Below, piece after piece: positions 1-5,763 of a stretch of 10,315 nucleotides of DNA. Origin of the DNA: an uncultured Oscillospiraceae bacterium. GTDB lineage: Bacteria > Bacillota > Clostridia > Oscillospirales > Oscillospiraceae. Where the stretch lies: contig CAKUPH010000075.1 of assembly GCA_934675115.1 (NCBI GenBank), positions 1-10,315 of the forward strand, written 5' to 3'. Within the stretch, counting starts at the first letter, position 1, and each line of letters opens with the position of its first letter. The notes below the pieces were generated by a model. That model ran no database searches. It was not told where the DNA came from and saw only the letters and a program-made list of their open reading frames with translations. Position numbers and translations under genes: made by a program.

Positions 1-83
1 AACTTAACTATAACCCATGAGACCATATCCTTCATATCTTTTTATTCACTTGTCCAATATGTATTGTAGTCCTACAGGAGCGA

Positions 84-112
84 TTTACATTCCGCGCCCG
101 CTGTGCTATATT
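84..112 (+). promoter_or_regulatory. Sigma-A promoter of the flavin oxidoreductase gene
   Basis: A -35 box TTTACA (84-89) and a -10 box TATATT (107-112) are separated by exactly 17 bases. This predicts a transcript start near 119 and a leader of about 30 nt before the ATG at 149. The promoter lies downstream of the longer in-frame ATG at 17, which argues against that upstream start. No operator-like palindrome was seen around it. Confidence 0.75.
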
Positions 113-148
113 GGAGAAAATACGCGAAGTAGGGAAGGAAGCGCGGAC

Positions 149-2176
149 ATGAAATACCAGAGACTGTTCACCCCCATCACCATCAACGGCATGACGCTGA
201 AAAACCGCATCGTCATGCCCGCCATGCACCATCTCTATACGGAAAACGGCTACTGTACTCCCCGGTTCTCCGAATACTACTGGAAGCGGGCCGAGGGCGG
301 CGTGGGACTGCTCATCGTCGGCTCCTGCCGGTTCGACGAGTACGGCGCGAAAAATAACTCCATGTCCCTTGCCAGCGACGACACGGTGCCGGGCTGGAAG
401 GAGTTCACCGACGGCGTCCACCAGCGGGGCGGCAAGGTGGCCGTCCAGCTCTATCACGCCGGGCGGTACGTCCCCAGCCGGGACGTGCCCTGCGGAAAGC
501 CCGCGCTGGCCCCATCGGCGGTGTACTGCCCCTACACCCGGGAGACGCCGCCGGAGATGACGGTGGAGCAGCTCCATGAGGTGACGGAAAAGTGGGCGGA
601 GGGCGCCGCCCGGGCCAAGGCCGCGGGCTTCGACATGGCGGAGATCATCGCCTCCGCCGGATACCTCATTCCCCAGTTCCTCTCCCCGGTGACCAACCGG
701 CGGACGGACGAATACGGCGGCAGCTGGGAGAACCGGTGCCGATTCCCGCTGGAGGTCATCCGGGCGGTGCGGGCGGCGGTGGGGCCGGACTACCCCATCT
801 CCATGCGCATCTGCGGCAGCGACTTCATCCCCGGCTCCAACACCAACGCGGAGTGGGCGGCCTTTGCCCCGCTGGCCGAGGCGGCGGGGGTGGATCTGCT
901 GAACGTGACGGTGGGCTGGCACGAGAGCCGGGTGCCCCAGATCACCGGCGAGGTGGCGTGGGGCGGCCTGACCTACACCGGAAAGGCTATCCGGGAGGCG
1001 GTGCGCATCCCCGTGGCCATCGGCGGCCGGGTGAACCGGCCGGAGACGGCGGAAGAGGTGCTGGCACTGGGCTACGGCGACCTTGTGGCTATGGGCCGGG
1101 CCATGCTGGCCGACGCGGAGTGGGCCAACAAGGCCGCGGAGGGCCGGGAGGACGAGATCCGGCCCTGCATGGGGTGCAATCAGGGCTGCCTTGCCAATAC
1201 GTTCTTTGACCGGCCCATCACCTGCCTTGTCAACCCTCTGTGCGGTACCCACGAAGAGGTGGAGCTGCCCCCGGCGGCGGAAAAGAAGAACATCCTCGTG
1301 CTGGGCGGCGGCCCGGCGGGCTGCGAGACGGCCTTCCGCCTTGCCCAGCGGGGGCATCATGTGACCCTGTGGGAGAAGTCCGCCGAGTTGGGCGGCCAGC
1401 TGAAGCTGGCCCGGATGCTGCCCTCCCGGGGGGATTTCGGCGGGCTCATCGCCTATTACGAGACCAATCTGCCCCGGCTGGGGGTGAAGATCGAGCTGAA
1501 CCACGAGGGGACGGCGGAGGAGATCGCCGCTGCGGGCTTTGACGACGTGGTGGTGGCTGTGGGCGGCAATCCCAACAAGACGGAGCTGCCGGTGAAGGAA
1601 AACCATGTGCCGGTGGTCACGTCCACTCAGGTCATTCAGAAGGAAGCCTTCCCCGGGGGCAGAGTGGTGGTGGTAGGCGGCAGCTACATCGGCGTGGAGA
1701 CCGCGCGGCTGCTGGCCCGGCAGGGCTCCCTGTCCCCGGAGCAGCTGTTCCACCTGTCCGTCAACCACGCGGAGACGCCGGAGCGGCTGGAGGCGCTGCT
1801 GAACAGCTCCGCCCGGCAGGTGTGGCTGGTGGAGCGTGGGCCGAAGATCGGCTTCGGCTACGAGAGCGGCACCGCGTGGCCCGCGCTGGGCGAGCTGGGC
1901 CGTCTGGACGTGAAGATGATGAAGAACACCTGTGTCACCGCCGTGGAGGCGGATGGCGTCCGCTGCCAGGTAACGGACAAGGAGGGAAACGTCAGCGAGG
2001 TGTTCCTCCCCTGCGACACGGTGGTGACCGCCACCGGCGTCCACCCGGACGGTGCGCTGGCCGGGAGGCTGGCAGACCTCGGGGTGAGCAGCGTCAGCGC
2101 CGCCGGCAACGCCGGTAAGGTGGGCCGGGCCATCGCCGCCATCCGCTCCGGCGCGGAGGTCGGGTGCAGCCTGTAA
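149..2176 (+). CDS. NADH:flavin oxidoreductase, 2,4-dienoyl-CoA/enoate reductase type (FMN, 4Fe-4S, FAD)
   Basis: A 675-residue cytosolic flavoenzyme, almost the length of E. coli FadH (672). Residues 1 to about 335 form an Old Yellow Enzyme-like FMN barrel with motifs QLYHAGR and RTDEYGGSWENR. Cysteines 340, 343, 347 and 359 fit C-x2-C-x3-C-x11-C, the 4Fe-4S site of this family. The rest is a FAD/NAD(P) module with GGGPAG at 386-391 and a second Rossmann glycine motif from 510. Tyr172 (SAGYL) and His258 (GWHESR) match in context the Tyr166/His252 acid pair of E. coli FadH, so reduction of an activated C=C bond by NAD(P)H is likely. Relatives include enoate reductases, BaiCD-type bile-acid enzymes and trimethylamine dehydrogenase; the substrate cannot be read from sequence. 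The start at 149 is chosen because AGGGAAGGA lies 9 nt upstream and the promoter is at 84-112. It is monocistronic. Confidence 0.9.
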   Translation: MKYQRLFTPITINGMTLKNRIVMPAMHHLYTENGYCTPRFSEYYWKRAEGGVGLLIVGSCRFDEYGAKNNSMSLASDDTVPGWKEFTDGVHQRGGKVAVQLYHAGRYVPSRDVPCGKPALAPSAVYCPYTRETPPEMTVEQLHEVTEKWAEGAARAKAAGFDMAEIIASAGYLIPQFLSPVTNRRTDEYGGSWENRCRFPLEVIRAVRAAVGPDYPISMRICGSDFIPGSNTNAEWAAFAPLAEAAGVDLLNVTVGWHESRVPQITGEVAWGGLTYTGKAIREAVRIPVAIGGRVNRPETAEEVLALGYGDLVAMGRAMLADAEWANKAAEGREDEIRPCMGCNQGCLANTFFDRPITCLVNPLCGTHEEVELPPAAEKKNILVLGGGPAGCETAFRLAQRGHHVTLWEKSAELGGQLKLARMLPSRGDFGGLIAYYETNLPRLGVKIELNHEGTAEEIAAAGFDDVVVAVGGNPNKTELPVKENHVPVVTSTQVIQKEAFPGGRVVVVGGSYIGVETARLLARQGSLSPEQLFHLSVNHAETPERLEALLNSSARQVWLVERGPKIGFGYESGTAWPALGELGRLDVKMMKNTCVTAVEADGVRCQVTDKEGNVSEVFLPCDTVVTATGVHPDGALAGRLADLGVSSVSAAGNAGKVGRAIAAIRSGAEVGCSL

Positions 2177-2372
2177 ACAGGATTTTATTTCTTTCGCCGC
2201 TGCTGCGGCGAAACCCTGCGATCAAAAACTCCCGGCGGTCGTCGTCGCAGTCCCTGACACCAGGTTCCGTTTCCCGCAAGCGGAAAACTTCACGGATGTC
2301 AGGACTGCTCCTCTCCCCACAAGGCGACAGCCTTGTGGGGACCCCATTTTACCTTGCTCAGCACAATCAAAA
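2177..2372. repeat. Hairpin-rich intergenic segment with a direct repeat
   Basis: No convincing gene is present. Perfect inverted repeats are at 2192-2200/2205-2213 (9 bp, loop TGCT) and 2315-2325/2330-2340 (11 bp, loop GACA). An imperfect one is at about 2269-2288. A 20-base direct repeat occupies 2221-2240 and 2366-2385; the second copy is one arm of the functional terminator at 2373-2401, and the first is an orphan arm. The first hairpin, 16 bases after the stop codon of the oxidoreductase, may help stabilise or end that transcript but lacks a U run. The segment resembles small palindromic interspersed repeats of GC-rich clostridia, but copy number cannot be judged here. Confidence 0.6.
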
Positions 2373-2406
2373 ACTCCCGGCGGTCAAAGATCGCCGGGAG
2401 TTTTTT
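2368..2406. terminator. Bidirectional intrinsic terminator between the oxidoreductase gene and ribU
   Basis: A 10-bp GC-rich stem (2373-2382 with 2392-2401) around a 9-nt loop is flanked by A residues on the left and T residues on the right, so a U run follows the stem on either strand. It can stop the plus-strand oxidoreductase transcript and the minus-strand ribU transcript, which converge here. A second small A/U stem (2409-2416/2420-2427) lies between it and the ribU stop codon. Confidence 0.85.
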
Positions 2407-2453
2407 GTTGAAAAAGTGTCTTTTTCAGAAATGCGGGCGCTTCTGAAGGTTCA

Positions 2454-3089
2454 TCACTTCCGCCCGTGGAGAATGGGGGAGAGGGGCTTGTAGATGAAGA
2501 AGCACACCAGCGCGGTGAGCAGGCCCTTCACCAGATTGAAGGGCATATTGAAGACCAGCAGGCACTCCAGCAGGCCGTTGGTGGAGGGACGGATGGCCTG
2601 ATACATACCGATGATGGCGGGCAGGGGCAGGGAGTAGAACACCACGTAGGCGGGGTAGGAGATGAAGTAGTTGATGGGCACGGAGACAACGGCCATGAAG
2701 ACCGCGCCGGCGAGGGAGCCGAGGACGGCGCCCTTGCGGTTCTTGTGGAGCTTGTAGATCAGGCCGGCGGGCAGGCAGAAGGACGCGCCCAGCAGGAAGT
2801 TGCACAGCTCGCCCGCGCCGTTGGTGCTGGTGATGAACAGGTGCAGCAGGTTCTTCACCAGACAGACCACCACACCGTATACGGGGCCGAGGGCGAAGGA
2901 GGCCAGCAGAGCGGGCAGCTCGGAAAAGTCCATTTTTACGAAGGCAGGGATGAAGGGCACGGAGAAGTCCAGGAACATCAGGACGAAGGCCACGGCGGCC
3001 AGCATGGCGCACATGGCCATGGCCCGGGCGTTGAGACGGCGGGCGGGACGGGCAGAGTTAGTGACAGAAGCGGTTTTGGGTTCAGACAT
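2454..3089 (-). CDS. ribU: ECF transporter S component for riboflavin (RibU)
   Basis: A 211-residue integral membrane protein that binds riboflavin (and probably FMN) outside the cell and pairs with the shared ECF energising module (EcfA/EcfA'/EcfT, not encoded here) for ATP-driven uptake. Family hallmarks are clear: the VKMDFSELPALLASFALGP stretch (51-69), the VKNLLHL segment (78-84), STNGAGELCNFLLG (88-101), and NYFISYP (140-146). About five to six hydrophobic segments follow a basic N-terminal tail of about 22 residues. The size is typical for the family. The start has AGGAGG (minus strand, 3098-3103) 8 nt upstream. An FMN riboswitch in its leader independently supports the substrate. It is monocistronic and ends at the bidirectional terminator. 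Confidence 0.95.
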   Translation of the reverse strand: MSEPKTASVTNSARPARRLNARAMAMCAMLAAVAFVLMFLDFSVPFIPAFVKMDFSELPALLASFALGPVYGVVVCLVKNLLHLFITSTNGAGELCNFLLGASFCLPAGLIYKLHKNRKGAVLGSLAGAVFMAVVSVPINYFISYPAYVVFYSLPLPAIIGMYQAIRPSTNGLLECLLVFNMPFNLVKGLLTALVCFFIYKPLSPILHGRK

Positions 3090-3097
3090 AATAAAAA

Positions 3098-3159
3098 CCT
3101 CCTATGAAATATGAAACACCTGAAAGCCTGTCTTTCAGGTGCAACCATTTCATGGGAGG
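3098..3159 (-). promoter_or_regulatory. Riboswitch expression platform: nested hairpins that include the ribU Shine-Dalgarno
   Basis: Two nested inverted repeats lie between the aptamer and the start codon. The inner one is a perfect 10-bp stem (3117-3126 with 3132-3141) with a 5-nt loop. The outer one pairs 3147-3159 with 3098-3110, 12 of 13 positions, and the 3098-3110 arm contains the AGGAGG of ribU. When formed, the outer helix would hide the ribosome binding site. No long U run follows either stem, so translational control is more likely than termination. Pairing was found by eye; folding energies were not computed. Confidence 0.7.
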
Positions 3160-3165
3160 AGCTGC

Positions 3166-3284
3166 ACATCTTCTTCCATCCGGACTATAACCGTTGGTCC
3201 CGGAGTTTCACCGGGTCAGCCACAAAAAAGTGGGTCGCGGACTATACCGCCAGTGGGGAATCACACCCCGCCCTGAAGACATTA
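3166..3284 (-). ncRNA. FMN riboswitch aptamer (RFN element)
   Basis: Read on the minus strand, the segment carries the RFN consensus blocks in order: GGGGTGTGATTCCCC, ACTGGCGGT, AGTCCGCGACCC, then GGTGAAACTCCGGGACC, AACGGT and AGTCCGGATGGAAGA. The closing P1 helix is formed by TCTTC at the 5' end (about 3275-3279) and GAAGA at the 3' end. Such aptamers bind FMN and switch off riboflavin synthesis or uptake genes when flavin is plentiful. It precedes ribU by about 75 nt, with the expression platform between. Confidence 0.95.
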
Positions 3285-3303
3285 TTCATTTGCTTCTGAG
3301 CAT

Positions 3304-3331
3304 ATTATAGCAGGTCCGTGGGAAATTGCAA
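3304..3331 (-). promoter_or_regulatory. Sigma-A promoter of ribU and its riboswitch leader
   Basis: On the minus strand, TTGCAA (3326-3331) and a perfect TATAAT (3304-3309) are separated by 16 bases. The predicted transcript start is near 3297, giving a leader of about 210 nt that begins just before the aptamer. An A/T-rich tract at 3343-3362 lies just upstream and could act as an UP element for this promoter and for the divergent one at 3376-3404. Confidence 0.8.
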
Positions 3332-3375
3332 CCCCTGATTTTGAAAAAATAAAAAACAAATGTTCCATATTTCGG

Positions 3376-3404
3376 TTGACGGGACGGGCAAAGGCCGGTA
3401 CAAT
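3376..3404 (+). promoter_or_regulatory. Sigma-A promoter of the ypsA-like gene
   Basis: TTGACG (3376-3381) and TACAAT (3399-3404) are spaced by 17 bases, with a predicted transcript start near 3411. It is divergent from the ribU promoter, the two -35 boxes being about 45 bp apart. Confidence 0.75.
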
Positions 3405-3436
3405 GGTGGTACGAAGAACGAAGGGGGGGACCGGCG

Positions 3437-3976
3437 GTGGATCTGGAGCGGGAGCACACTTGCTGCTTCACCGGACACCGGCCCGACAAGCTGCCATGGG
3501 GGACGGACGAGCGGGACCCCCGGTGCGCGGCGCTGAAGCGGAGCATCGCCCGGGAGCTGGAGGGGCTGTATCTCCGGGGCTGCCGGCATTTTATCTCCGG
3601 TATGGCCCGGGGGAGCGACCTCTACTTTGCCGAGGCGGTGCTGGAGCTGAAGGAAAAATACCCGGCGGTGACGCTGGAGGGGGCGGTGCCCTGCCAGAGC
3701 CAAGCCGACCGCTGGCCGGAGGGCGAACGGACCCGGTGGCGGAGCATCCTTGACCGGTGCGACCTCGAGACCATGGTGCAGCAGAATTACGACCGCTGGT
3801 GCATGCACCGGCGGGACCGGTACATGGTGGACCGGTCGGCGGCCATTCTGGCGGTTTTTGACGGGACACCGGGGGGGACCATGTATACGCTCAATTACGC
3901 AATGAATAAAAAGCTGGAAATATTACTGCTTGACCTCAATAAACCGGAGGGGGCGGCCACGCGGCTGACGCTGTGA
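3437..3976 (+). CDS. YpsA-like SLOG-superfamily protein (DUF1273 type)
   Basis: A 179-residue soluble protein, the usual size for Bacillus YpsA relatives. It carries the family marks: CCFTGHRPDKL near the N terminus (9-19), the glycine-rich turn SGMARGSD (54-61), and DRYMVDRSAAILAVFDGTPGGT (127-148). The SLOG/LOG Rossmann-like fold is thought to bind a nucleotide or nucleotide-derived ligand. B. subtilis and S. aureus YpsA have been linked to cell division, but no biochemical reaction is established, so the role here stays open. The start is GTG at 3437, preceded by a G-rich Shine-Dalgarno (AAGGGGGG, from 3422) about 7 nt away. An XRE gene follows 71 bp downstream on the same strand with no terminator between, so partial co-transcription is possible. 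Confidence 0.85.
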   Translation: MDLEREHTCCFTGHRPDKLPWGTDERDPRCAALKRSIARELEGLYLRGCRHFISGMARGSDLYFAEAVLELKEKYPAVTLEGAVPCQSQADRWPEGERTRWRSILDRCDLETMVQQNYDRWCMHRRDRYMVDRSAAILAVFDGTPGGTMYTLNYAMNKKLEILLLDLNKPEGAATRLTL

Positions 3977-3980
3977 GCGG

Positions 3981-4024
3981 TCTACCGGCGGTAGATTGAC
4001 AGGACCGGCGGTGGAATGTTACCC
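3981..4024 (+). promoter_or_regulatory. Candidate operator palindrome and promoter of the XRE-family gene
   Basis: A perfect inverted repeat TCTACC-GGC-GGTAGA (3981-3995) abuts a consensus -35 box TTGACA (3996-4001). The matching -10 is weak (TTACCC at 4019-4024 with a 17-base spacer), as in promoters needing help or tight control. The core ACCGGCGGT recurs at 4004-4012, inside the spacer. A protein bound at the palindrome would touch RNA polymerase at -35, so autoregulation by the downstream DNA-binding protein is a reasonable inference. Confidence 0.5.
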
Positions 4025-4047
4025 TCAAGACGAAGGGAGGCGGCGGT

Positions 4048-4713
4048 ATGGACGTGGAAAAGACCGGACGCTTCATCGCCGCGCGGCGGCGGGAGCTGGG
4101 GCTGAGCCAGCAGGAGCTGGCGGAGCGGCTCCATGTGACGAACAAGGCGGTCAGCAAGTGGGAGACGGGGCGCAGTCTGCCCGACGGGGCCACGCTGGCG
4201 CCGCTGGCCGAAGCGCTGGGGGTCACGGCGGACGAGCTGCTGGCCGGGGAAAAGTCCGGCGGGCAGAAAAATAAGGCGGAGCCGCGGCCTGTCCGGACGG
4301 TGCCGCCGGAGGGCTGGCCCGAGCCCGGGAAAAAGCCCATGACCGTCTGGCAGGCCCGTGCCAAGGGGGCGGAGCAGGAGAACCGCCGGTGGGTCGGGCG
4401 GATCATGCAGTGGACCGGGTGGCTCATCCTGCTGGCGCAGGCGATCTTCCTGTTCCGGCGGGAGTACATATATCCGCTGGGTGACTGGACAACGCTGAGC
4501 GCCGTGCCGGCGGAGCAATGGCAGATCACCCGCCTGCCCGGGCTGGTAATCTGCGCGGCGGGCGAGGCCCGGGCGGTGATCCTGCGGGGGCTGCTGGGAT
4601 ACTGGGTGTCCGTCCCGGCGGCGGGCCTGCTGACGCTGGGGGCCGCGGTCCTCATCGTCGCTGGAACGGTGAAAAAGCGCCGGGCGGAGCGGGAAGCGCG
4701 GGAGCGCCTGTGA
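4048..4713 (+). CDS. XRE-family (Cro/CI-type HTH) regulator with two C-terminal membrane helices
   Basis: A 221-residue protein. Residues 7-66 are a classic XRE helix-turn-helix (LGLSQQELAERLHVTNKAVSKWETGRSLPD, then LAEALGVTADELL). Residues 67-115 are a charged, proline-rich linker. Hydrophobic segments at about 117-136 and 184-206 look like membrane helices, with a basic tail (KKRRAEREARERL). The protein is therefore predicted to be a membrane-tethered transcription regulator with a short outside loop of about 45 residues; no ligand is evident. Such HTH-plus-membrane proteins are frequent and poorly studied in clostridia. The start has GGGAGG (4035-4040) 7 nt upstream. It lies downstream of the ypsA-like gene and just before the infC promoter; no terminator was seen after it. 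Confidence 0.85.
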   Translation: MDVEKTGRFIAARRRELGLSQQELAERLHVTNKAVSKWETGRSLPDGATLAPLAEALGVTADELLAGEKSGGQKNKAEPRPVRTVPPEGWPEPGKKPMTVWQARAKGAEQENRRWVGRIMQWTGWLILLAQAIFLFRREYIYPLGDWTTLSAVPAEQWQITRLPGLVICAAGEARAVILRGLLGYWVSVPAAGLLTLGAAVLIVAGTVKKRRAEREARERL

Positions 4714-4750
4714 CGCGTGAAAAAATCGGCCGCGCCACCGGAAAAAGCAG

Positions 4751-4779
4751 TTGACAAGGGCCGGACGGTCTGGTATACT
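4751..4779 (+). promoter_or_regulatory. Strong sigma-A promoter of the infC-rpmI-rplT operon
   Basis: A consensus TTGACA (4751-4756) and TATACT (4774-4779) are spaced by 17 bases. The predicted start is near 4786, leaving a leader of about 155 nt before infC. Its near-perfect boxes fit a highly expressed translation operon. The position also shows that open reading frame upstream of about 4786 in the infC frame is not coding. Confidence 0.9.
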
Positions 4780-4785
4780 ATCAGA

Positions 4786-4924
4786 GCAAAACAAAGCAGG
4801 AATGGCACCGCCGTCCTCACCTCCAGCTCACGCAAAGAGGTCAACATTGAAGAATTCACGCAGTTTCGGCGTGTATTTCATTGTGGATGTGGGTGCTGTT
4901 TCGCGCCCACATTTTTGTTTTTTC
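4786..4924 (+). promoter_or_regulatory. infC leader with intrinsic terminator (candidate attenuator)
   Basis: The leader holds a small hairpin (CACGC 4857-4861 with GCGTG 4869-4873) followed by a terminator: a 10-bp stem with one U-G wobble (4887-4896 with 4903-4912), a 6-nt loop, and TTTTGTTTTTT at 4913-4923. The terminator ends at the infC Shine-Dalgarno (4925-4930), so full read-through is needed for expression. In B. subtilis and other Firmicutes, ribosomal protein L20 represses this operon through its leader (the L20 leader); the location here is the same, but I cannot confirm an L20-binding fold or identify the antiterminator. Confidence 0.7.
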
Positions 4925-4939
4925 AGGAGGTGCTTTGCC

Positions 4940-5467
4940 ATAGCTAACATGACCCATCAAATCAACGAAGAGATCCGGGACCGGGAAGTCCGGCTCATCG
5001 GCGCCGACGGCAGCCAGCTGGGCGTTATGTCCGCCGCCGAGGCCCAGCATCACGCCGACGAGGCGGGGCTGGATCTGGTGAAGATCTCTCCCACGGCAAC
5101 TCCTCCCGTGTGCAAGCTTATGGACTACGGCAAGTTCAAGTTTGAGCAGGCCAAGCGGGACAAGGAAGCCAAGAAGAACCAGCACGTGGTGGAGATCAAA
5201 GAGGTACGCATGTCCCCCGGCATCGACATCGGCGACTTCAACACCAAGCTGCGCAACGCTCAGAAGTTCCTGGGCGAGGGCAACCGGGTGAAGGTCACCG
5301 TCCGGTTCCGCGGCCGCGAGATGGCCCACACCGACATCGGCAAGAAGCTGCTGCTGGACTTCGCCGAGCAGTGCAGCGAGCTGGCCGTACTGGACAAGGA
5401 GCCCAAGCTGGAGGGCCGGCACATGAGCATGTTCCTCTCCGCCAAGAGCACCAAGACCAACAAGTAA
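4940..5467 (+). CDS. infC: Translation initiation factor IF-3
   Basis: IF-3 binds the 30S subunit, prevents premature 50S joining and checks start-codon and initiator-tRNA pairing. The protein shows the IF-3 signature INEEIRDREVRLIGADGSQLG, then KLMDYGKFKFEQAKRDKEAKK at the end of the N domain and linker, then the C domain (VKVTVRFRGREMAHTDIG). I place the start at ATA (4940), giving 175 residues: AGGAGG at 4925-4930 lies 9 nt upstream. The nearest ATG, at 4949, would be 18 nt from it. Rare AUU/AUA/AUC starts are a known feature of infC, by which IF-3 limits its own synthesis. Automated annotation may instead give 4949-5467 (172 residues) or a spurious upstream TTG at 4751 that is really the -35 box. 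It is the first gene of the operon. Confidence 0.93.
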   Translation: MANMTHQINEEIRDREVRLIGADGSQLGVMSAAEAQHHADEAGLDLVKISPTATPPVCKLMDYGKFKFEQAKRDKEAKKNQHVVEIKEVRMSPGIDIGDFNTKLRNAQKFLGEGNRVKVTVRFRGREMAHTDIGKKLLLDFAEQCSELAVLDKEPKLEGRHMSMFLSAKSTKTNK

Positions 5468-5520
5468 TCCCCCCGGCGGCTGTGCCGCCCTTCCATCAAA
5501 GTGTAAAGGAGATAACCACA

Positions 5521-5724
5521 ATGCCTAAGATCAAGACCCACAGCGGCGCCAAGAAGCGCTTTTCGCTGACCAAGAGCGGCCGTGTCAAGCGCGGCCAGAC
5601 CAAGCGCCGTCACCTGCTCAACGGTCACGGCAAGACCACCAAGCTCAAGAGAGGCCTCCGCAAGGGCGCCTATGCCGACGTGACCAATCAGGCCACCGTC
5701 AAGCGCATGATCCCTTATAAATAA
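5521..5724 (+). CDS. rpmI: 50S ribosomal protein L35
   Basis: A 67-residue, strongly basic protein of the large ribosomal subunit. MPKIKTHSGAKKRFSLTKSGRVKR and the HLLNGHGKTTKLKRGLRK stretch are characteristic of bL35, and the length is normal. The start at 5521 has AAAGGAGAT about 8 nt upstream. It follows infC by 53 bp and precedes rplT by 39 bp, the usual operon arrangement. The short gap before it contains the GGCGGCTGTGCCGCC inverted repeat (about 5474-5488), a possible small RNA structure or processing point. Confidence 0.97.
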   Translation: MPKIKTHSGAKKRFSLTKSGRVKRGQTKRRHLLNGHGKTTKLKRGLRKGAYADVTNQATVKRMIPYK

Positions 5725-5763
5725 GCAATCAAGATTTACTCACATATAGGAGGCTGAACGACA

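Noticed and set aside
17..148. 44-codon N-terminal extension of the oxidoreductase
   Set aside because: It precedes the sigma-A promoter at 84-112 and lacks a Shine-Dalgarno; homologues begin at the equivalent of MKYQRLFTPI.
32..2044. 670-codon minus-strand open frame opposite the flavin oxidoreductase
   Set aside because: It is a shadow frame of a clear enzyme gene, rich in Arg/His/Gly/Pro, with no family motif.
2466..3107. 213-codon plus-strand frame opposite ribU
   Set aside because: Very Gly/Gln/His-rich antisense shadow of a clear RibU gene.
4751..4939. Upstream TTG start extending infC by over 60 residues
   Set aside because: The TTG is part of the -35 box, and the frame runs through the leader terminator; IF-3 does not have such an extension.
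5474..5488. Terminator between infC and rpmI
   Set aside because: The small GC-rich inverted repeat has no following U run and the operon clearly continues.
4856..5521. 221-codon minus-strand frame opposite infC
   Set aside because: Antisense shadow of infC, no domain, no ribosome binding site of note.
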